From Bifiguratus adelaidae (taxonomy: Eukaryota; Mucoromycota; Endogonomycetes; Endogonales): DNA of 64,000 bases. The translations under genes and the position numbers were made by a program. Positions within the stretch are counted from its first letter, which is position 1, and each line of letters starts with the position of its first letter. The stretch spans positions 1 to 64,000 of the forward strand of contig MVBO01000028.1 of the NCBI GenBank assembly GCA_002261195.1, written 5' to 3'. The notes below the pieces were generated by a model. The model was given only the letters and a program-made list of their open reading frames with translations. It had not been told where the DNA came from and did not search any database. This document shows positions 37,180 to 48,918 of this stretch, one piece after another.

Positions 37180-39656
37180 ATGTCCCTGCCATGGCCTGTG
37201 CTGGTGCAGGAGATTTCACATCCTGCTGACGATGGGTCAGGGAGAGAACATGCTGCACATAATCACACCGGATCAGAGTCGAGTACATGCACAGAATGTG
37301 GGGCTAACGTGGAGAGCGAGCGCACGTTCAACAAGGAGCATCCGTCAGTGAAGAAGAACAGCTTGGAGACACCAACAGCACTGCGAGTATCGACGCTGCT
37401 GACAGACTCGAGCGCAACTCAGTGTTTTGCTTGCGGTGCTAGGCAGTTTGGACCGCCGGTATCTCGGTTTCTCAGTGCTAGTGTCGCCAACGCAGGTATA
37501 GCGCATGCTTCATCCTCGTCAACCTTGTCTCAGGCGTCAGGCTTTGCTTCAAATGGCAAGCACTTTCCTATGAGACAGCGAAGAAACTCGGAATCTGCGT
37601 TGCCAAGTATCCATCAGTACAGTATGTTACAAGGGGATGAGGATAATGGAACCTTGGCTCATTCGACCCTGCTTCCTGCCTCACCATCCAGCATGCGATA
37701 TTTACCCTATCCTACCAACCTGTATACGCCAACCATCGCATCCAAACCAGATCCAGAGCCCGGATATCCATCCAATACCATAGAGATACCCACATTACCA
37801 TCCAACGCATTGGCATTTTCAACCGCAAAAGATGTCATGTACAAAAAGTCACTTCGGCTACTCCAACTTTGGCCATTGCCCATCATCACTCGCATTTTTG
37901 TCGCCCTTACTTTATTTATCTCTGTACTCAATGCTGTCGGCATCTTGCAACTCACGTGTGCGGCGCCTTCTCATGTCTTTCATCACGGAGAAGTCGTCAA
38001 TTTCATGTGGTCGCCTTTCCTGATCCAATGGTCTTCATTCAGTTCGATCTGCTTGATGACACTCAACGTGCTCATCCTTGGACTCTTTGAGGAATCTCTG
38101 ACTCATGTATTTTACGGCACCCATCAAGCCTTTACGATATGCGTCATGGGCGTGGCTATGCTGACTTATTCCTTTCGAATTGGCATGGGTCACTTGTTCT
38201 CCAAAGGCACTGGATTCGCCGTTCCTTGGCTCTTTTTTAGTGAAAGTGTCCATGAATGCAATCAAGGTAAGCGAATCTCCTCTCCAATCGGCCCCATCAT
38301 TTATACCTGTGTTATCTAGGCATATCACCTTTTCTATTTGCATTACTCATCATTCAATCATGCAACCTAGACGATCGCTACATTTTATATTATGGTACAG
38401 AAAGACACTCTCACATCAAGATACCCAAAGTCGTTCTTCTATCCCTTCTATTACTATTTAATTTCCTCGACAAGAACCGATTCTGGTGGTCACTCTCGGG
38501 TACATTGGCTGGTGGCATCAGTGTCCTCTTGGTCTGCGCTGGAAAATTCGCTCAATACCTGTTACGTCAAAGTTATGCTTCATCTGCAGCTCATAGCCGT
38601 TCCGAAAATATGATGCGGGGCGGAAACGACGAGGACGGCTTCAGTGTGTTCAAGGGGCATCGCTCTCTGCAATACACCGCATTGACATGGTTCAGAAACG
38701 GGTTGGCCTTCATTGTCGGCCTTGTCGGGATTCTCATCATTATCAATAATTCCTATCCATCACCATCTCACGCCACTCCTGAGCAAGTAGCTGCCCAAAC
38801 GTCCGAGCACATCATGTTTCAATTCGTTGTCATGACGGCCCCAAGAAAAGGTGACCCCGATTACTTGATGCGGACTCTTGATTCCTATCTCAATCAGTGG
38901 CCTGAGAGTCCTGCCAGCGACTCCTTGTACGCTCGCACCAAGCTTAACGTGTATACCCATTTCTCCGAACATCCTCGGTTTGCCGAAGCCCGAGACTATT
39001 ATCAACGCGACACCAAAGGACAACACTATGTACGCTGGGTACAGGAGGCCGGTATAGAATACAATCACCGTCTCCATCTTGCCAAGGCATTGCTCAGATT
39101 CGCCACCGAAGAGCAACCCGTCACCTACGTTGGCTTGTTGGAAGACGATTTCCCCCTTTGTCCTGACAAGGCTTGGACCGACCTGCTCACCGTCGTCCAG
39201 CGCGCCCATGAGCAACTCCCCGGACATTGCGGCATCTTCTTCGGCACAGGTGGCAATGGTCTCCTCATACGCCCACACATTGCTCACGTCGCCGCTCGCC
39301 TCCTCATGTCCTCTTCTCCCCTTCTGTTGGCCATGCCACCGGATATTGTCATTCAAAAGTGCCTCATGGGCGAGCTTGCTGGATGCGAAATGTGTTCAGG
39401 TCTATCGGAAACTAGTCATTCGCAATCGGGCAAGCTCAAACACCAAGATATCGGTGGGTTGGTCACGAGCAGAACCCTCCTCAGTTATCACATCGGCTAC
39501 AACACGAGCACAAGCGATGAGCGTGTGTATTTAGAGCGGGATTTTCAATGTGGCTGGCGTCAACCTTTGGTAAGTGGATCCATTCCCCATGATATGACCT
39601 TCAATGCTTACCTGCGCGCAATATAGAATGGCAATCCCGATGTTCTCACCTTGTAA
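37180..39656 (+). CDS. Rhomboid-like membrane domain fused to a lumenal glycosyltransferase-like domain
   Basis: Exons 37180-38266, 38320-39569 and 39627-39656 give 788 residues in one frame. Residues 1-215 are disordered with two CxxC pairs (CTECG, CFACG). Residues about 220-440 hold six membrane helices in a rhomboid/derlin-like layout (LPIITRIFVALTLFISVLNA; LNVLILGLFEESLTHVFYG; VPWLFFSESVHECNQG), but without the GxSG catalytic serine motif. A seventh helix (GLAFIVGLVGILIIINN, near 505) leads to a lumenal domain with FVVMTAPRKGDPDYLMRTLD, an EDD acid cluster in VGLLEDDFPLCPD (a DxD-like metal site), GIFFGTGGNGLLIRP and GKLKHQDIGG. The last domain resembles a GT-A glycosyltransferase. If real this is a two-function Golgi or ER protein; the join could also hide two genes. 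It is 75 bp from the HDAC gene. Confidence 0.72.
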
Positions 39657-39731
39657 AGTACGAATTTGTATAAAGTACGAAATAGACACATTTTTGTTCC
39701 CGTTTTCACCTTTGCGCTTGTGGAGTAAGCC

Positions 39732-41832
39732 ATGTCGAACTCTGTGAGTCTCTCCAACAGTGCTAAACCACGCGTCACCTACTTTTATGATGGTGAGTGC
39801 TCTCTACACTTATCACGTTGTCTTCTGACAAATTCTGCTAGACGATGTGGGCAATTACACCTATGGAACAGGTAGGTCGCGTTGGTAACAGTTTGAGAGA
39901 CACGCGGACTGAACTTTTGTAGGGCATCCCATGAAACCTCATCGCATGCGCATGACGCACAACTTGGTGGTGAACTACGGTCTCTACGACAAAATGACAG
40001 TAGTTGTAAGCAAAAGAGTATATGACAGTTCATGGTTGCTCACGCGGCTGTAGCGACCTGAACGGGCCACACCGATACAAATGACGCGATTTCATACGGA
40101 CGAGTACATCAACTTTTTACATCGAGTTTCACCTGATAATGTGGATGAGATTACGTCGCAATACGGTGGACTGGAGCAGGGTATTGCGCGATGTAAGCGA
40201 TGGTGATTGTAAGGAGATTGTACTGATGCGCGTGCGTGGTTGTGCTAGTCAATGTGGGTGAGGATTGTCCAGTGTTTGATGGATTATTCGAGTTTTGTTC
40301 GATATCAGCCGGCGGTTCCATGGGTAGGTGATGTACGACCAATTTGAATTGATCTTATGTTTCTCCCTACAGGGGCCGCGACGAAACTCAATCATGGAGA
40401 GGCAGATATTGCCATCAATTGGTCCGGAGGACTTCATCACGCCAAAAAGACGGAGGCGTCTGGATTTTGTTATGTGAACGATATCGTATTGGCCATTCTC
40501 GACTTGCTGCGGTAAGGCTCAACAGTACCAGATGTTTGTGCGTTTTCTCAACCTTTTCACAGGTATCACCATCGTGTGCTGTACATTGATATTGACGTAC
40601 ATCACGGAGATGGTGTCGAAGAGGCTTTTTACACAACCGATAGAGTGATGACTTGTTCCTTCCACAAGTTTGGTGAATACTTTCCCGGTACAGGGGACTT
40701 GAGGGTAAGCGCAGTTAATGTGCGACAGGATGTATGAGGCTGATGTTTGCATGGCAGGACATTGGTTTGGAAAAGGGCAAACGTTATGCTGTCAACGTGC
40801 CTTTGCGCGACGGCATTGATGATGAATCATACAAGTCGCTCTTTCAACCCCTCATACAACACATTATGAATTGGTACCGACCCGGTGCTGTTGTATTGCA
40901 GTGTGGCGGCGATTCACTGGCGGGTGACAAACTCGGATGTTTCAATCTTTCCATGCGAGGTCACGCTGCGTGCGTAGAATACGTCAAATCGTTCAATGTG
41001 CCCATGATTGTGATGGGCGGAGGGGGGTATACGGTGCGGAATGTGGCCAGAACATGGACATTTGAGACTGGACTCATTCTAGGGGAGGATTTGACACAAG
41101 GTAAGGTGTCAGACATACGATCTGCCGATATATTGACCCTTGCGCTGTAGTTGACCTGCCTTACAATGACTACTTTGAATACTATGGACCCGAGTTCAAA
41201 TTGGATGTGCCAGCCAACAATATGGAAAATCGAAATACACGACAATACCTAGAAAAGATAAAGTAAGTGCAAGGCCATAACTGTCCTAACATCTATGGCT
41301 CATCTGCCTCACAGATCACGCATCATTGATAACCTGCGACACATGCCCTTTGCGCCTTCCGTTCAAACGCAAGAGATTCCTCGCGATGGTTATAATTCCA
41401 TGGACGATAGCGACAATGAGGAAGAACGGATACCCCGTACGTATCCTTCACGCTACTCTGGGACTTCTTACTAATCCCGTTTCAGGCCGACGCCGAGAAT
41501 ATCGCATTATACCAGATGGCACTGCTCTGTCAGACTCTGAAGACGAAAAGCCCAACGGACGCAAGAAATCAACATGGCCAGCCCGCGGAAAGCCAGATTC
41601 CCGCAGCGATCATACGCCCTTCCGTGCATCTCGCACACCACGGGGTAGCAGTCGTCCCAGTTCTCGCGGACCCGATGTGCAAAGAGACGATCGACCTCGA
41701 ACCGCCGAACGTTCCCCGGCGATCGCGAATACCAAATTGGCCGATGAGGATGCCATGAGTAATGGGCATTTAGGCGTTTCTGCGCCAATGAAACGCGAGA
41801 AAAGCACCGATTCTGCAGTGATGACTCAGTAG
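39732..41832 (+). CDS. RPD3: Class I histone deacetylase (Rpd3/HDAC1)
   Basis: Eleven exons split by ten introns of about 50 nt, beginning [20 protein letters not shown]. After splicing the class I signature is complete: [37 protein letters not shown], the active site [34 protein letters not shown] (zinc ligands and charge relay), [14 protein letters not shown], and [31 protein letters not shown] near the end. It removes acetyl groups from histone tails in Sin3/Rpd3 complexes. After the catalytic domain there is a long Arg/Ser/Asp-rich tail of about 140 residues (41490-41829), longer than in budding yeast Rpd3. It converges on the WC-2 gene with 175 bp between stops. Confidence 0.95.
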
Positions 41833-42007
41833 AAGGGCCATTGTATAGTGAATCATGACTTACCTTGCTATTGGGAGGCTCATTCAGCCAGACGATTTTG
41901 TACATCACGATGCCCAAAAGAAAAAGGCCTTTTCCATTTCGTTCATGAATCCCATCTATATTGCATGTACATATCCACAACCCCGACTACAATTGTAAAG
42001 AGATCAC

Positions 42008-43718
42008 CTATGGTACAAATAGTGCAGGTACATTTACAAACCAAACATGTTCGCTCCCAACATGTCTAGGGAATGATGCCGCCCGATATGTGTCTCGGGC
42101 GCGGCATCCGATTCCTTCTTGATTTCTTCTTGATTTCTTGGCCCACCGCAATCCACAGGCATTGCAAAGGGTTTTGGGGCCATGGGGTCCCTTTCGCCAT
42201 TCGGGACTATCCGTCGTTCCACAATCGGTGCAAACAAAATCGTGGTCCTGCCTGACATGGCCCTTCTTCTTGCGCGGCGGTTTGCGCGTCGGCCGGGGGT
42301 GTTCGGCTGTCGATGGCTCGGCTTTATGTTTTGACGTGCTCTCTCGACGCACCGGTGCGCCGCCATCCATGTCTGACTCGCCCACAACCTCATCATGACC
42401 GCTGTTGCTTCCTTCACCACTATCAGCAACACTCGACAAGCATGCATTGTCGCTCAAACCGTATCCAGCAAACAGTTCGGGTTTCAGCAGGGGGGATTTA
42501 ACCAAGTCAATCGCTTGGTCGTCCAAGCCCTCCAGATGCGTGGAGAGGGTCGGCATGCTCGATCGATGTTTGGGCCAAATGCTATGGTGAGGATTAGAAG
42601 TGGTGGGTAGGGCAGAACGACGCGGTGTGCCGAATTGAGCGCTGCCTTCGGACGCTGTGGCGACTGAATCGGCTGAAGACGACGTAGATGGCGAGATTTG
42701 TCCTGTGGCGATAGGCGGATGACGGTGCTGCAAACGTCGACCGGTCTGTTGCTTCTTTCGCAATTGCCGCAGCCGCCTCGTCAGAAATTCATTCTCCAGC
42801 TTCAACTCTAAGAACGAATCTAACATGCTGCCAAGTTGGTCGGATATTCGGCCGCGACACCAAAAAACCATTTGGGCAGCACAGCTGTCCCTTGGTCTCC
42901 AAACCAGGCATGGCCACGACATTCCAAGACCATCATCGTATCATCCTTCTTTCGGAATCGATAAAAGAGATGCATTGGATTACGCGTGTGCAGACAAAAG
43001 TTGAAGTCTCGTATAAAGATGTCAATGTCGTCCGTGTGCAGGAAATGCGTAATGGGCAATCCAACCAGTTCCTCTGGCTGATATCCCAACAATTGAACAG
43101 AGAATGGCGAGGCATACATGATCTACGTGCCGGACTTAGCATGTCTTTCGGATAGCGCCTTGATCCCTAAGGGTACACGATGCTTACCTTGCCTGTAGGC
43201 GACAACACATGCAAAAAGTCCTTGAGCTCTTCAATAATGTGCTGCGACCAGTTCTTGCGCTTGGTAAAGTCTGTACCCGGCATGGTGTGGGAGGAAGACG
43301 TGGACGCGACGGTGTTAGACGTTCTACGTACTGCGTCTTCTTCCAGCGCTACTGAGCGAAGTGAACGCGCATCATCCATCGAAACGTCCAGCGTGGTATC
43401 AAATCCAATCAAAGATGGACTGAAATATGGAGTCGGAGTCACCAAAGAGTATGGTCCGTATCCGGCTGACATGGGTTGAGAACGAGACAAAGAGTTAAGT
43501 CCAGTCTGTTCTGTATTCCATGGATGCATTGATATGTAGAAGTGAGAGTGTGACGACATTTGGGCACGGACATCGAACGGGCACGATTCTTGTTGAGGGG
43601 GGGTTTTGTTTGGGAGGTGTGACATGGTGGCACTTCGTTCTGCTGGGCTTATGACGCACGGCGTGGGTAGAGGGGGGGGGGGAGGGGGGTATAGGAGGCG
43701 AGTAGCGGGGCATGACAT
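42008..43718 (-). CDS. WC-2-type PAS/GATA light-response regulator
   Basis: The minus strand encodes an N-terminal Ser/Pro region, a PAS domain ([51 protein letters not shown]), a helical stretch ([20 protein letters not shown]) and a GATA zinc finger near the C-terminus ([20 protein letters not shown] then [17 protein letters not shown]-x2-C-x18-C-x2-C). This order is that of white collar-2 and its basidiomycete partners, which pair with the WC-1 photoreceptor. One intron (43123-43187) is clear. Between PAS and helix, around 42838, the frame changes; either a 41-nt intron with a poor fit or a frameshift is present. The start is either 43718 or 43625 (MSHLPNK); the first adds a poly-proline stretch coded by a G-tract. 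Confidence 0.82.
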
Positions 43719-43817
43719 GGGTCATGACGACATGCGCTTGTCCCAGAAAACGACTTTGTCCCAGACCGAACACTTGCTTGACAGACAGTCTCTTTTTGAC
43801 AGGCGCACAGCCAGACC

Positions 43818-44715
43818 ATGGTACTGTTCGGTCGTCGCATGGTAGGTAGAGCGCTACAGCAACAGACCCGGGCTGTAGCGACGCCGGCAAGCAATGCACT
43901 CTCTCATGCTCTGGGATATGATACGGCTGAAGTGGACGAGGCCATTGAACGGTATTGGCGACAACGGACGTCCGAGGGAAGTGCAGGGCCCAAAAAGTAT
44001 CGGATACACAAGCGAACAGATATTCTGACCATGGAGCAACAAAGAGTCCTCAAATCCATCCGTCGACGGGCACGTCTCTTGGACGCAAAGTATTCGCTGT
44101 GCTGCGGAGCATGTCGATGTGGTTTGGATTGTCTTTTGGGGCTTATACCGGTCATTGGCAACTATATAGCCCTCTATCTGGCTCTTGGACTAGTTTACAA
44201 GGCATGGCGAGGAGCCAATTTGCCCATGGCCATTGTAGGTCAAATGCTTGGGAACGTGATGATCGATTTTGTGGTACGTATGTTTGTATTGGAGAGCGAA
44301 GGAACGGCGCTGAAATGGGTCCTAGTTGGGCATTATACCTTTTCTCGGTGATCTTTTGGATGCGCTGTATCGCGCCAATACCCGAAACGCGCAGATTGTC
44401 GAAGAGTATCTAGTCATGACACGACTCAAAGAATTGGGTGTGATGGAATCACTTGCGGCGTATCCCTCAGATGTCAGCTCGCCAAGCACATGGGGGGATG
44501 TATGGCAATGGTGGTTACGGGGACGCTCACGGTTACGAGGGGATCGGTCGTCACCAGCCGAGACATCCCTCATCGCAGCAATGCATTCGACCGACGAGGA
44601 GGAAGAGATAGAGCATCTGATCACGGGTGGAGCGCAGGCAGAATTGGAACGGCAACGTGTTCGACAAAGGCAGGCAGCCAGATCGGATAACGAAAGGCAG
44701 CCCCTCTTGCGATGA
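43818..44715 (+). CDS. DUF4112 membrane protein
   Basis: Exons 43818-44273 and 44326-44715 with a 52-nt intron give 281 residues. The conserved DUF4112 core is plain: ARLLDAKYSLCCGACRCGLD, LLGLIPVIGNYIALYLALGL, LPMAIVGQMLGNVMIDFVLG, then GIIPFLGDLLDALYRANTRN. The core probably forms two or three membrane helices; the end is acidic and Arg-rich and closes QPLLR. Family members are found in fungi and bacteria and have no settled role. It diverges from WC-2 across about 100-190 bp holding a G-tract. The intron restores the V-LGIIPFLGD join. Confidence 0.88.
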
Positions 44716-44816
44716 ACACTGTTAGGCCCTCTCGTACGGGCATCCTGCTACGCAAGAGGCGAGGCTCTAATATGGTTTTCGTCACCTGACGACGCGTGTA
44801 CATGCATTTTATACAC

Positions 44817-47129
44817 CTAACCATTAAACTCTCCCCCTTCTAACATGACTGTCCAATCATACGGCTTCCATTGATCCGCAAACCTCTTAATCCTCTCCTG
44901 TCGATCTCCTTCGCTTTCTCGACCCTCTCTTCGCTTCCGCCCGCTACTGGCCATTAACCCATGATCTTCCGAGGCGCCTTCGGCATCCAACATGCCTTCG
45001 ATCACCTGTCGACCGAAGTATCGAGGCCATGCTCGCTCATCTTCGATAATGTGTCCAAATCCTCCATCCAAGCCGAACCATACGTGGAAAAATGCCATTT
45101 GAGGCACCAAACCGGACCGGAACCCGCCTTTTCGCGATCGGGTATCAATGATTTTGGCATGGGAGGATAGAAACTCTTGTTCAGGTTCGGCATTATAGAG
45201 CGCTTCCTTAAAATATCCAGTGGCTTGATCAAGGATGTGGAGGGGAATAGGAACGGCTTCAATATATGCGTGTCGTTTAGCGCCTTTGGGATTCAGGGAT
45301 TGCTCCCAAAAGAGCATGCCGTGAGGAGTGGGGATGGCGTCTGCCATGCGCATGAGACATTTCATAAAGTTTCGGATCTCATCCCAGGTGTCATCGTCGC
45401 ATAAAAGGGTGGTGTGGACGTGTTGAAGAGGGGTAATGTAGGCATGAAAGGGAGTGATGGTATCATTGGCGTATTCCGGGATGGCGAGGTACGTTTTGGT
45501 GCCGAGAGCAATCATGGGTACACGCGGCGGAATGTTGTCGTGGTAGCAGTAGCCACAATTCTCGAGAATGCGTTGGTTTCGTTTGTGATCCTGTATGGCT
45601 GAGCGCATCTTGGCTTCTTCACTTTTTTCCTTTCGAGCACCCATACGTTCGGCATTTTCGTCCAAATAGTCTACGTCGGCTTCAAAGGTAGCGTCGGTAG
45701 CTATCCGGCGCGCAAAATCGAGGTCCATGTCAGTAGAGTCTTTGGTGCCGAATTTCTCTTGCCGTACGAGATCTTGTAGTGATAGCTTGTCATCATAGGC
45801 TGAATAACGCACCCTTTCACCGGTCACGGCATCATGAGTGTCAAACTTTTCCTTCTTCTTACGCTGTCCAGGTCGAAGGGGAGCAGAAGCTGTACCAGGC
45901 ATGCCGAGAGCAAAATCTTGTAATTTGCCTTCGCTGTCGATAGTGGGTATGATCACTTCGTTGCTGGGTCCATGGGTTCCATGTCCATCAGGGTCTATGC
46001 CAGCCGCAACAGCTTTGTCGTGCTTTTGCTTCTCGGCTTCATACTGCGCTTCCAATTCGGCAAGATTGGGAGCATCCATCAGTCGTGCTTTGACAATTTT
46101 GGCGTTGAGTTTGTTGAGTTCATTGCGGGAAAGGACATTGGAGGGTGGAGGTGCAGTGGTCCGGAGACTCTCATCAGGATGGATAATGTGGACGGAAGGT
46201 TGTTTGCTCGGATTGCTGACTGGTTGTAGATGGTCTGAGTATGAGGCCACAGATTCGCTGGAAGATGCCTCGGTCCTAGGCCGCTTGGTCCGTCCAAATT
46301 CATCCGTATCCGAGTCACGATGTCTTGATTGACGGGAGTCATCTGGCCTTTTGAACGAATCGCGAGATCCACCTGCTTCGGTAAACATCATTCGTGGCCG
46401 TCGTCGTCCGTCGTCTCGAGGTCCATCCCGACGTTCACGCCGTCGATCAAGTTCTGCTCGCTCATCGAGTGCCTCCTGAAGTTTTTCCAAAGACTATGGA
46501 TTGCGCGTCAGCGATGCCTACCATCCATCTTATTGCCTCCCAATCACTTACCCCATAGCGTTCCCTCCCCACCTCCTCGACCGATCGTCCTTCCTCTCTT
46601 GCTTGCTCCTGAACACGTCGCAATTTGGTCATGCGCCAATTGGATCCGGCATCGCCAACTTGCCAGTTCCTCGTCGTCGTCTTGTGATCCGGAATGTCAT
46701 CCAGGGCCACACCTTGCTTTATGTAGGGATTAAGTTCTCGCTCACTCACATAGACCTATTTAAAGATTAGAGGCCTTGCGCGTCAACCCAAGCTAGGCCA
46801 CGTACCTTGTCCGGATGCCTCTTCTCCTTGATCTCCTGCTTCTTTCTGTCCACGCCAAAGAGAGCGAAGGGATCAGAGCCGTCGTCTGACCCCAACATCC
46901 ACGCTGGCCGTTGTGCGGACGTTACAGAGGGTGTCGAACCCGCAGATCCAGGTGGTGTAGGGTCATAGGCAGCCGATACGGAAGGCTTCTCTACCCACAT
47001 GTCGTCCGTGACCTGAACATCACCTGCATCGTCCGAGTGGCGATGTTTGGACGAACTCGACTTTTTGTGCTTCTTGTGCTTGTCGTGCTTGTGCTTTTTG
47101 TGATGTCGAGAGTCTGTAGACTCTCCCAT
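44817..47129 (-). CDS. Cwf19-like spliceosome-associated protein
   Basis: Three exons (46806-47129, 46552-46755, 44817-46493) give 734 residues. The start is a Lys/His-rich tract (HHKKHKHDKHKKHKK). The central part has charged coiled coil and the CwfJ N-terminal domain (C-x2-C in NCGYCYHD, then PPRVPMIALGTKTYLAIPEY, THTTLLCDDDTWDEIRNFMK-type HIT-like strand order). The C-terminal CwfJ domain follows (AFFHVWFGLDGGFGHIIEDE, PRYFGRQVIEGMLD), ending in KPYDWTVMLEG. Cwf19 joins the late spliceosome and helps lariat intron turnover with the debranching enzyme. It is tail-to-tail with the DUF4112 gene (101 bp) and 210 bp from HEM3. Confidence 0.93.
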
Positions 47130-47339
47130 GGTGATCAACAAGGTTCGATCAAACTGCGCAAAGAGGAACCTTCTTAAAAACAATGGTCCAATTTCACCAT
47201 CCAATGAAAGGCACAAAGGTCCAAGGCAGGAGAGCCTTTAAAGCAAATGGGAGTTTCATTCAAGGCTTATTCTCTACAATAAACACACAACAGAGAGGAA
47301 AAGAAAGTGCAAATGATACACATGAGGGAATTCATGGGA

Positions 47340-48446
47340 TTAGTCGTCGTGGTGTCGATCTTTGGTCAGTTCATCTAGAATACTTTTAGCGCCGGCTTGT
47401 ATCATTTGGTGAGCGACTTGTTCGCCTAAAAGTTTGGCTTGCTCTGCTTCGTTGCCTTGAGGCAAAACCATGGACGATTGGCCTTCTACGGCTCGTGCAC
47501 CGTCTACAGAGCATACAACCGCTTTGAGATAGAGGGTGGTGGTGGAGGTGTGACCGTTCGAGGTTGAAGATTTCGAAGGAGAAGGTTCACCATACCAGGT
47601 ATAGACACCAATAGGAACGCTGCATCCTCCTTCCAGGGTGCGCATCAATGCTCGTTCAGCGGTACAGGCCCATACGGTTGGATAATGATTGAGAACAGAG
47701 AGCAACTGGAGCGTCTTTTCGTCGTCCTCTTTGCATTCAACGCCCAATGCCCCTTGACTGACAGCATGGAGGCAGACATCGGGCTCTAGCGTTTCCGAAA
47801 TCCGATCTGACCAGCCCATTCGGACTAGACCAGCAACAGCAAGAATGAGTGCAGCATAGGAGCCTTGTGGATCGTCGAGTTTTCGAAGTCGTGTATTGAG
47901 GTTGCCTCGAACGTCTTGAAACACAAGATGCGGGAATTTGCGGCGAAGTTGAGCTGTCCGTCGCACTGAGCTTGTACCGATAATACTTCCAGACGGTAGA
48001 TCCTTGAGCGTGTGTCCAGCAAAAGTAGACTTTAACACCACAGCATCTCGCGCATCCTCCCGTTTCAAAATCGCTCCAATCGCCATGCCCTCTGGTAGGG
48101 TGGTTGGCAAGTCCTTGAGCGAATGAACGACAAACTGACACAAGCCCTTGTACAGTGCCACCTCCAGTTCCTTGGTAAAGAGCGACTTTTCACCAATCTT
48201 GAAGAGCGCTACATCCAAGTTCTTGTCGCCGACCGTAGACATTGGTAAGATATCAATCGCAAGGTTCGGTGGTCCCGTTTTGAGAAGCGCTTCCCGAACC
48301 TGCCGGGTCTGTATCATGGCAAGCTCTGATTTTCGCGTACCCACTACCCAGTGTTGCGCTTGTTCCTTGATCCCGTGGCCATTTGCATGGACATGTCCAT
48401 CGCCATCGGATGCCATCTCTAATTCATCCACCCGCGTAATCTCCAT
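47340..48446 (-). CDS. HEM3: Porphobilinogen deaminase (hydroxymethylbilane synthase)
   Basis: A single exon of 368 residues. The order VVGTRKSELAMIQTRQVREA, GEKSLFTKELEVALYKGLCQ, FVVHSLKDLPTTLPEGMAIG, GTSSVRRTAQLRRKFPHLVF and VRGNLNTRLRKLDDPQGSYA is that of the enzyme. The cofactor-binding cysteine is in TLEGGCSVPIG, and the catalytic aspartate loop is FQDVRGN. It joins four porphobilinogens into hydroxymethylbilane in haem synthesis, in the cytosol. Length is normal with an N-terminal extension of about 30 residues. It diverges from the Snapin homologue across 156 bp with a GA-rich run at 48536-48580. It is one of the few conserved genes here with no intron. Confidence 0.96.
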   Translation of the reverse strand: MEITRVDELEMASDGDGHVHANGHGIKEQAQHWVVGTRKSELAMIQTRQVREALLKTGPPNLAIDILPMSTVGDKNLDVALFKIGEKSLFTKELEVALYKGLCQFVVHSLKDLPTTLPEGMAIGAILKREDARDAVVLKSTFAGHTLKDLPSGSIIGTSSVRRTAQLRRKFPHLVFQDVRGNLNTRLRKLDDPQGSYAALILAVAGLVRMGWSDRISETLEPDVCLHAVSQGALGVECKEDDEKTLQLLSVLNHYPTVWACTAERALMRTLEGGCSVPIGVYTWYGEPSPSKSSTSNGHTSTTTLYLKAVVCSVDGARAVEGQSSMVLPQGNEAEQAKLLGEQVAHQMIQAGAKSILDELTKDRHHDD

Positions 48447-48602
48447 CGTATGGTGTCTGTATAGTCACTGCAGTGTTAATCAGCACTCTAGTTTCTCCCT
48501 AGGTGCGCTTATATGCTAATAGATCAGAGTGATCTAGTCAAAGAGAGCAAGAGAAACAGAGAGAGAGGGAGAGAGGGAGGTTGCAATATTTCTGTTTTCC
48601 CC

Positions 48603-48918
48603 ATGATAAACAGCGTGCTTCAGCCTTTGGTGCATCAAGTGGACTATTCTATCGTTCAAGTGAAGCAATCACAGCTAGAGTTGGCTCAACAGATGGAACG
48701 ACTGCAAGCGGGTGAGTGTGGAAGGAGTGATGGTGGTCGTGGTGCTCATCGTGGATGTAGAGTTAAGTGTCTTTTTGGACCAGCCCACGACAAATGTATC
48801 ACCTCATATTGAACGTTTGAGACAAGCAAGGAAGCAACTGGAGGCTGCCAATGCGCTGTTGGCACAGGTGGAAGAACGGGTAGAGCGGATCAACATGTCT
48901 CTGCAAGGAACTTTATGA
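48603..48918 (+). CDS. Snapin homologue (BLOC-1/BORC coiled-coil subunit)
   Basis: Exons 48603-48711 and 48761-48918 with a 49-nt intron give 88 residues. The protein is two coiled-coil helices: LQPLVHQVDYSIVQVKQSQL and AQQMERL, a short loop FLDQPTTNVSPHI, then ERLRQARKQLEAANALLAQV. This matches Snapin (the P-x-VQQLD...V-x-x-SQVEL...DPY-x-KKL-x-x-AR order). Snapin joins BLOC-1 in endosomal sorting and BORC in lysosome positioning. Fungal copies are short and easily missed. The 3' end overlaps TRM5 by 6 bp on the other strand. Confidence 0.7.
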
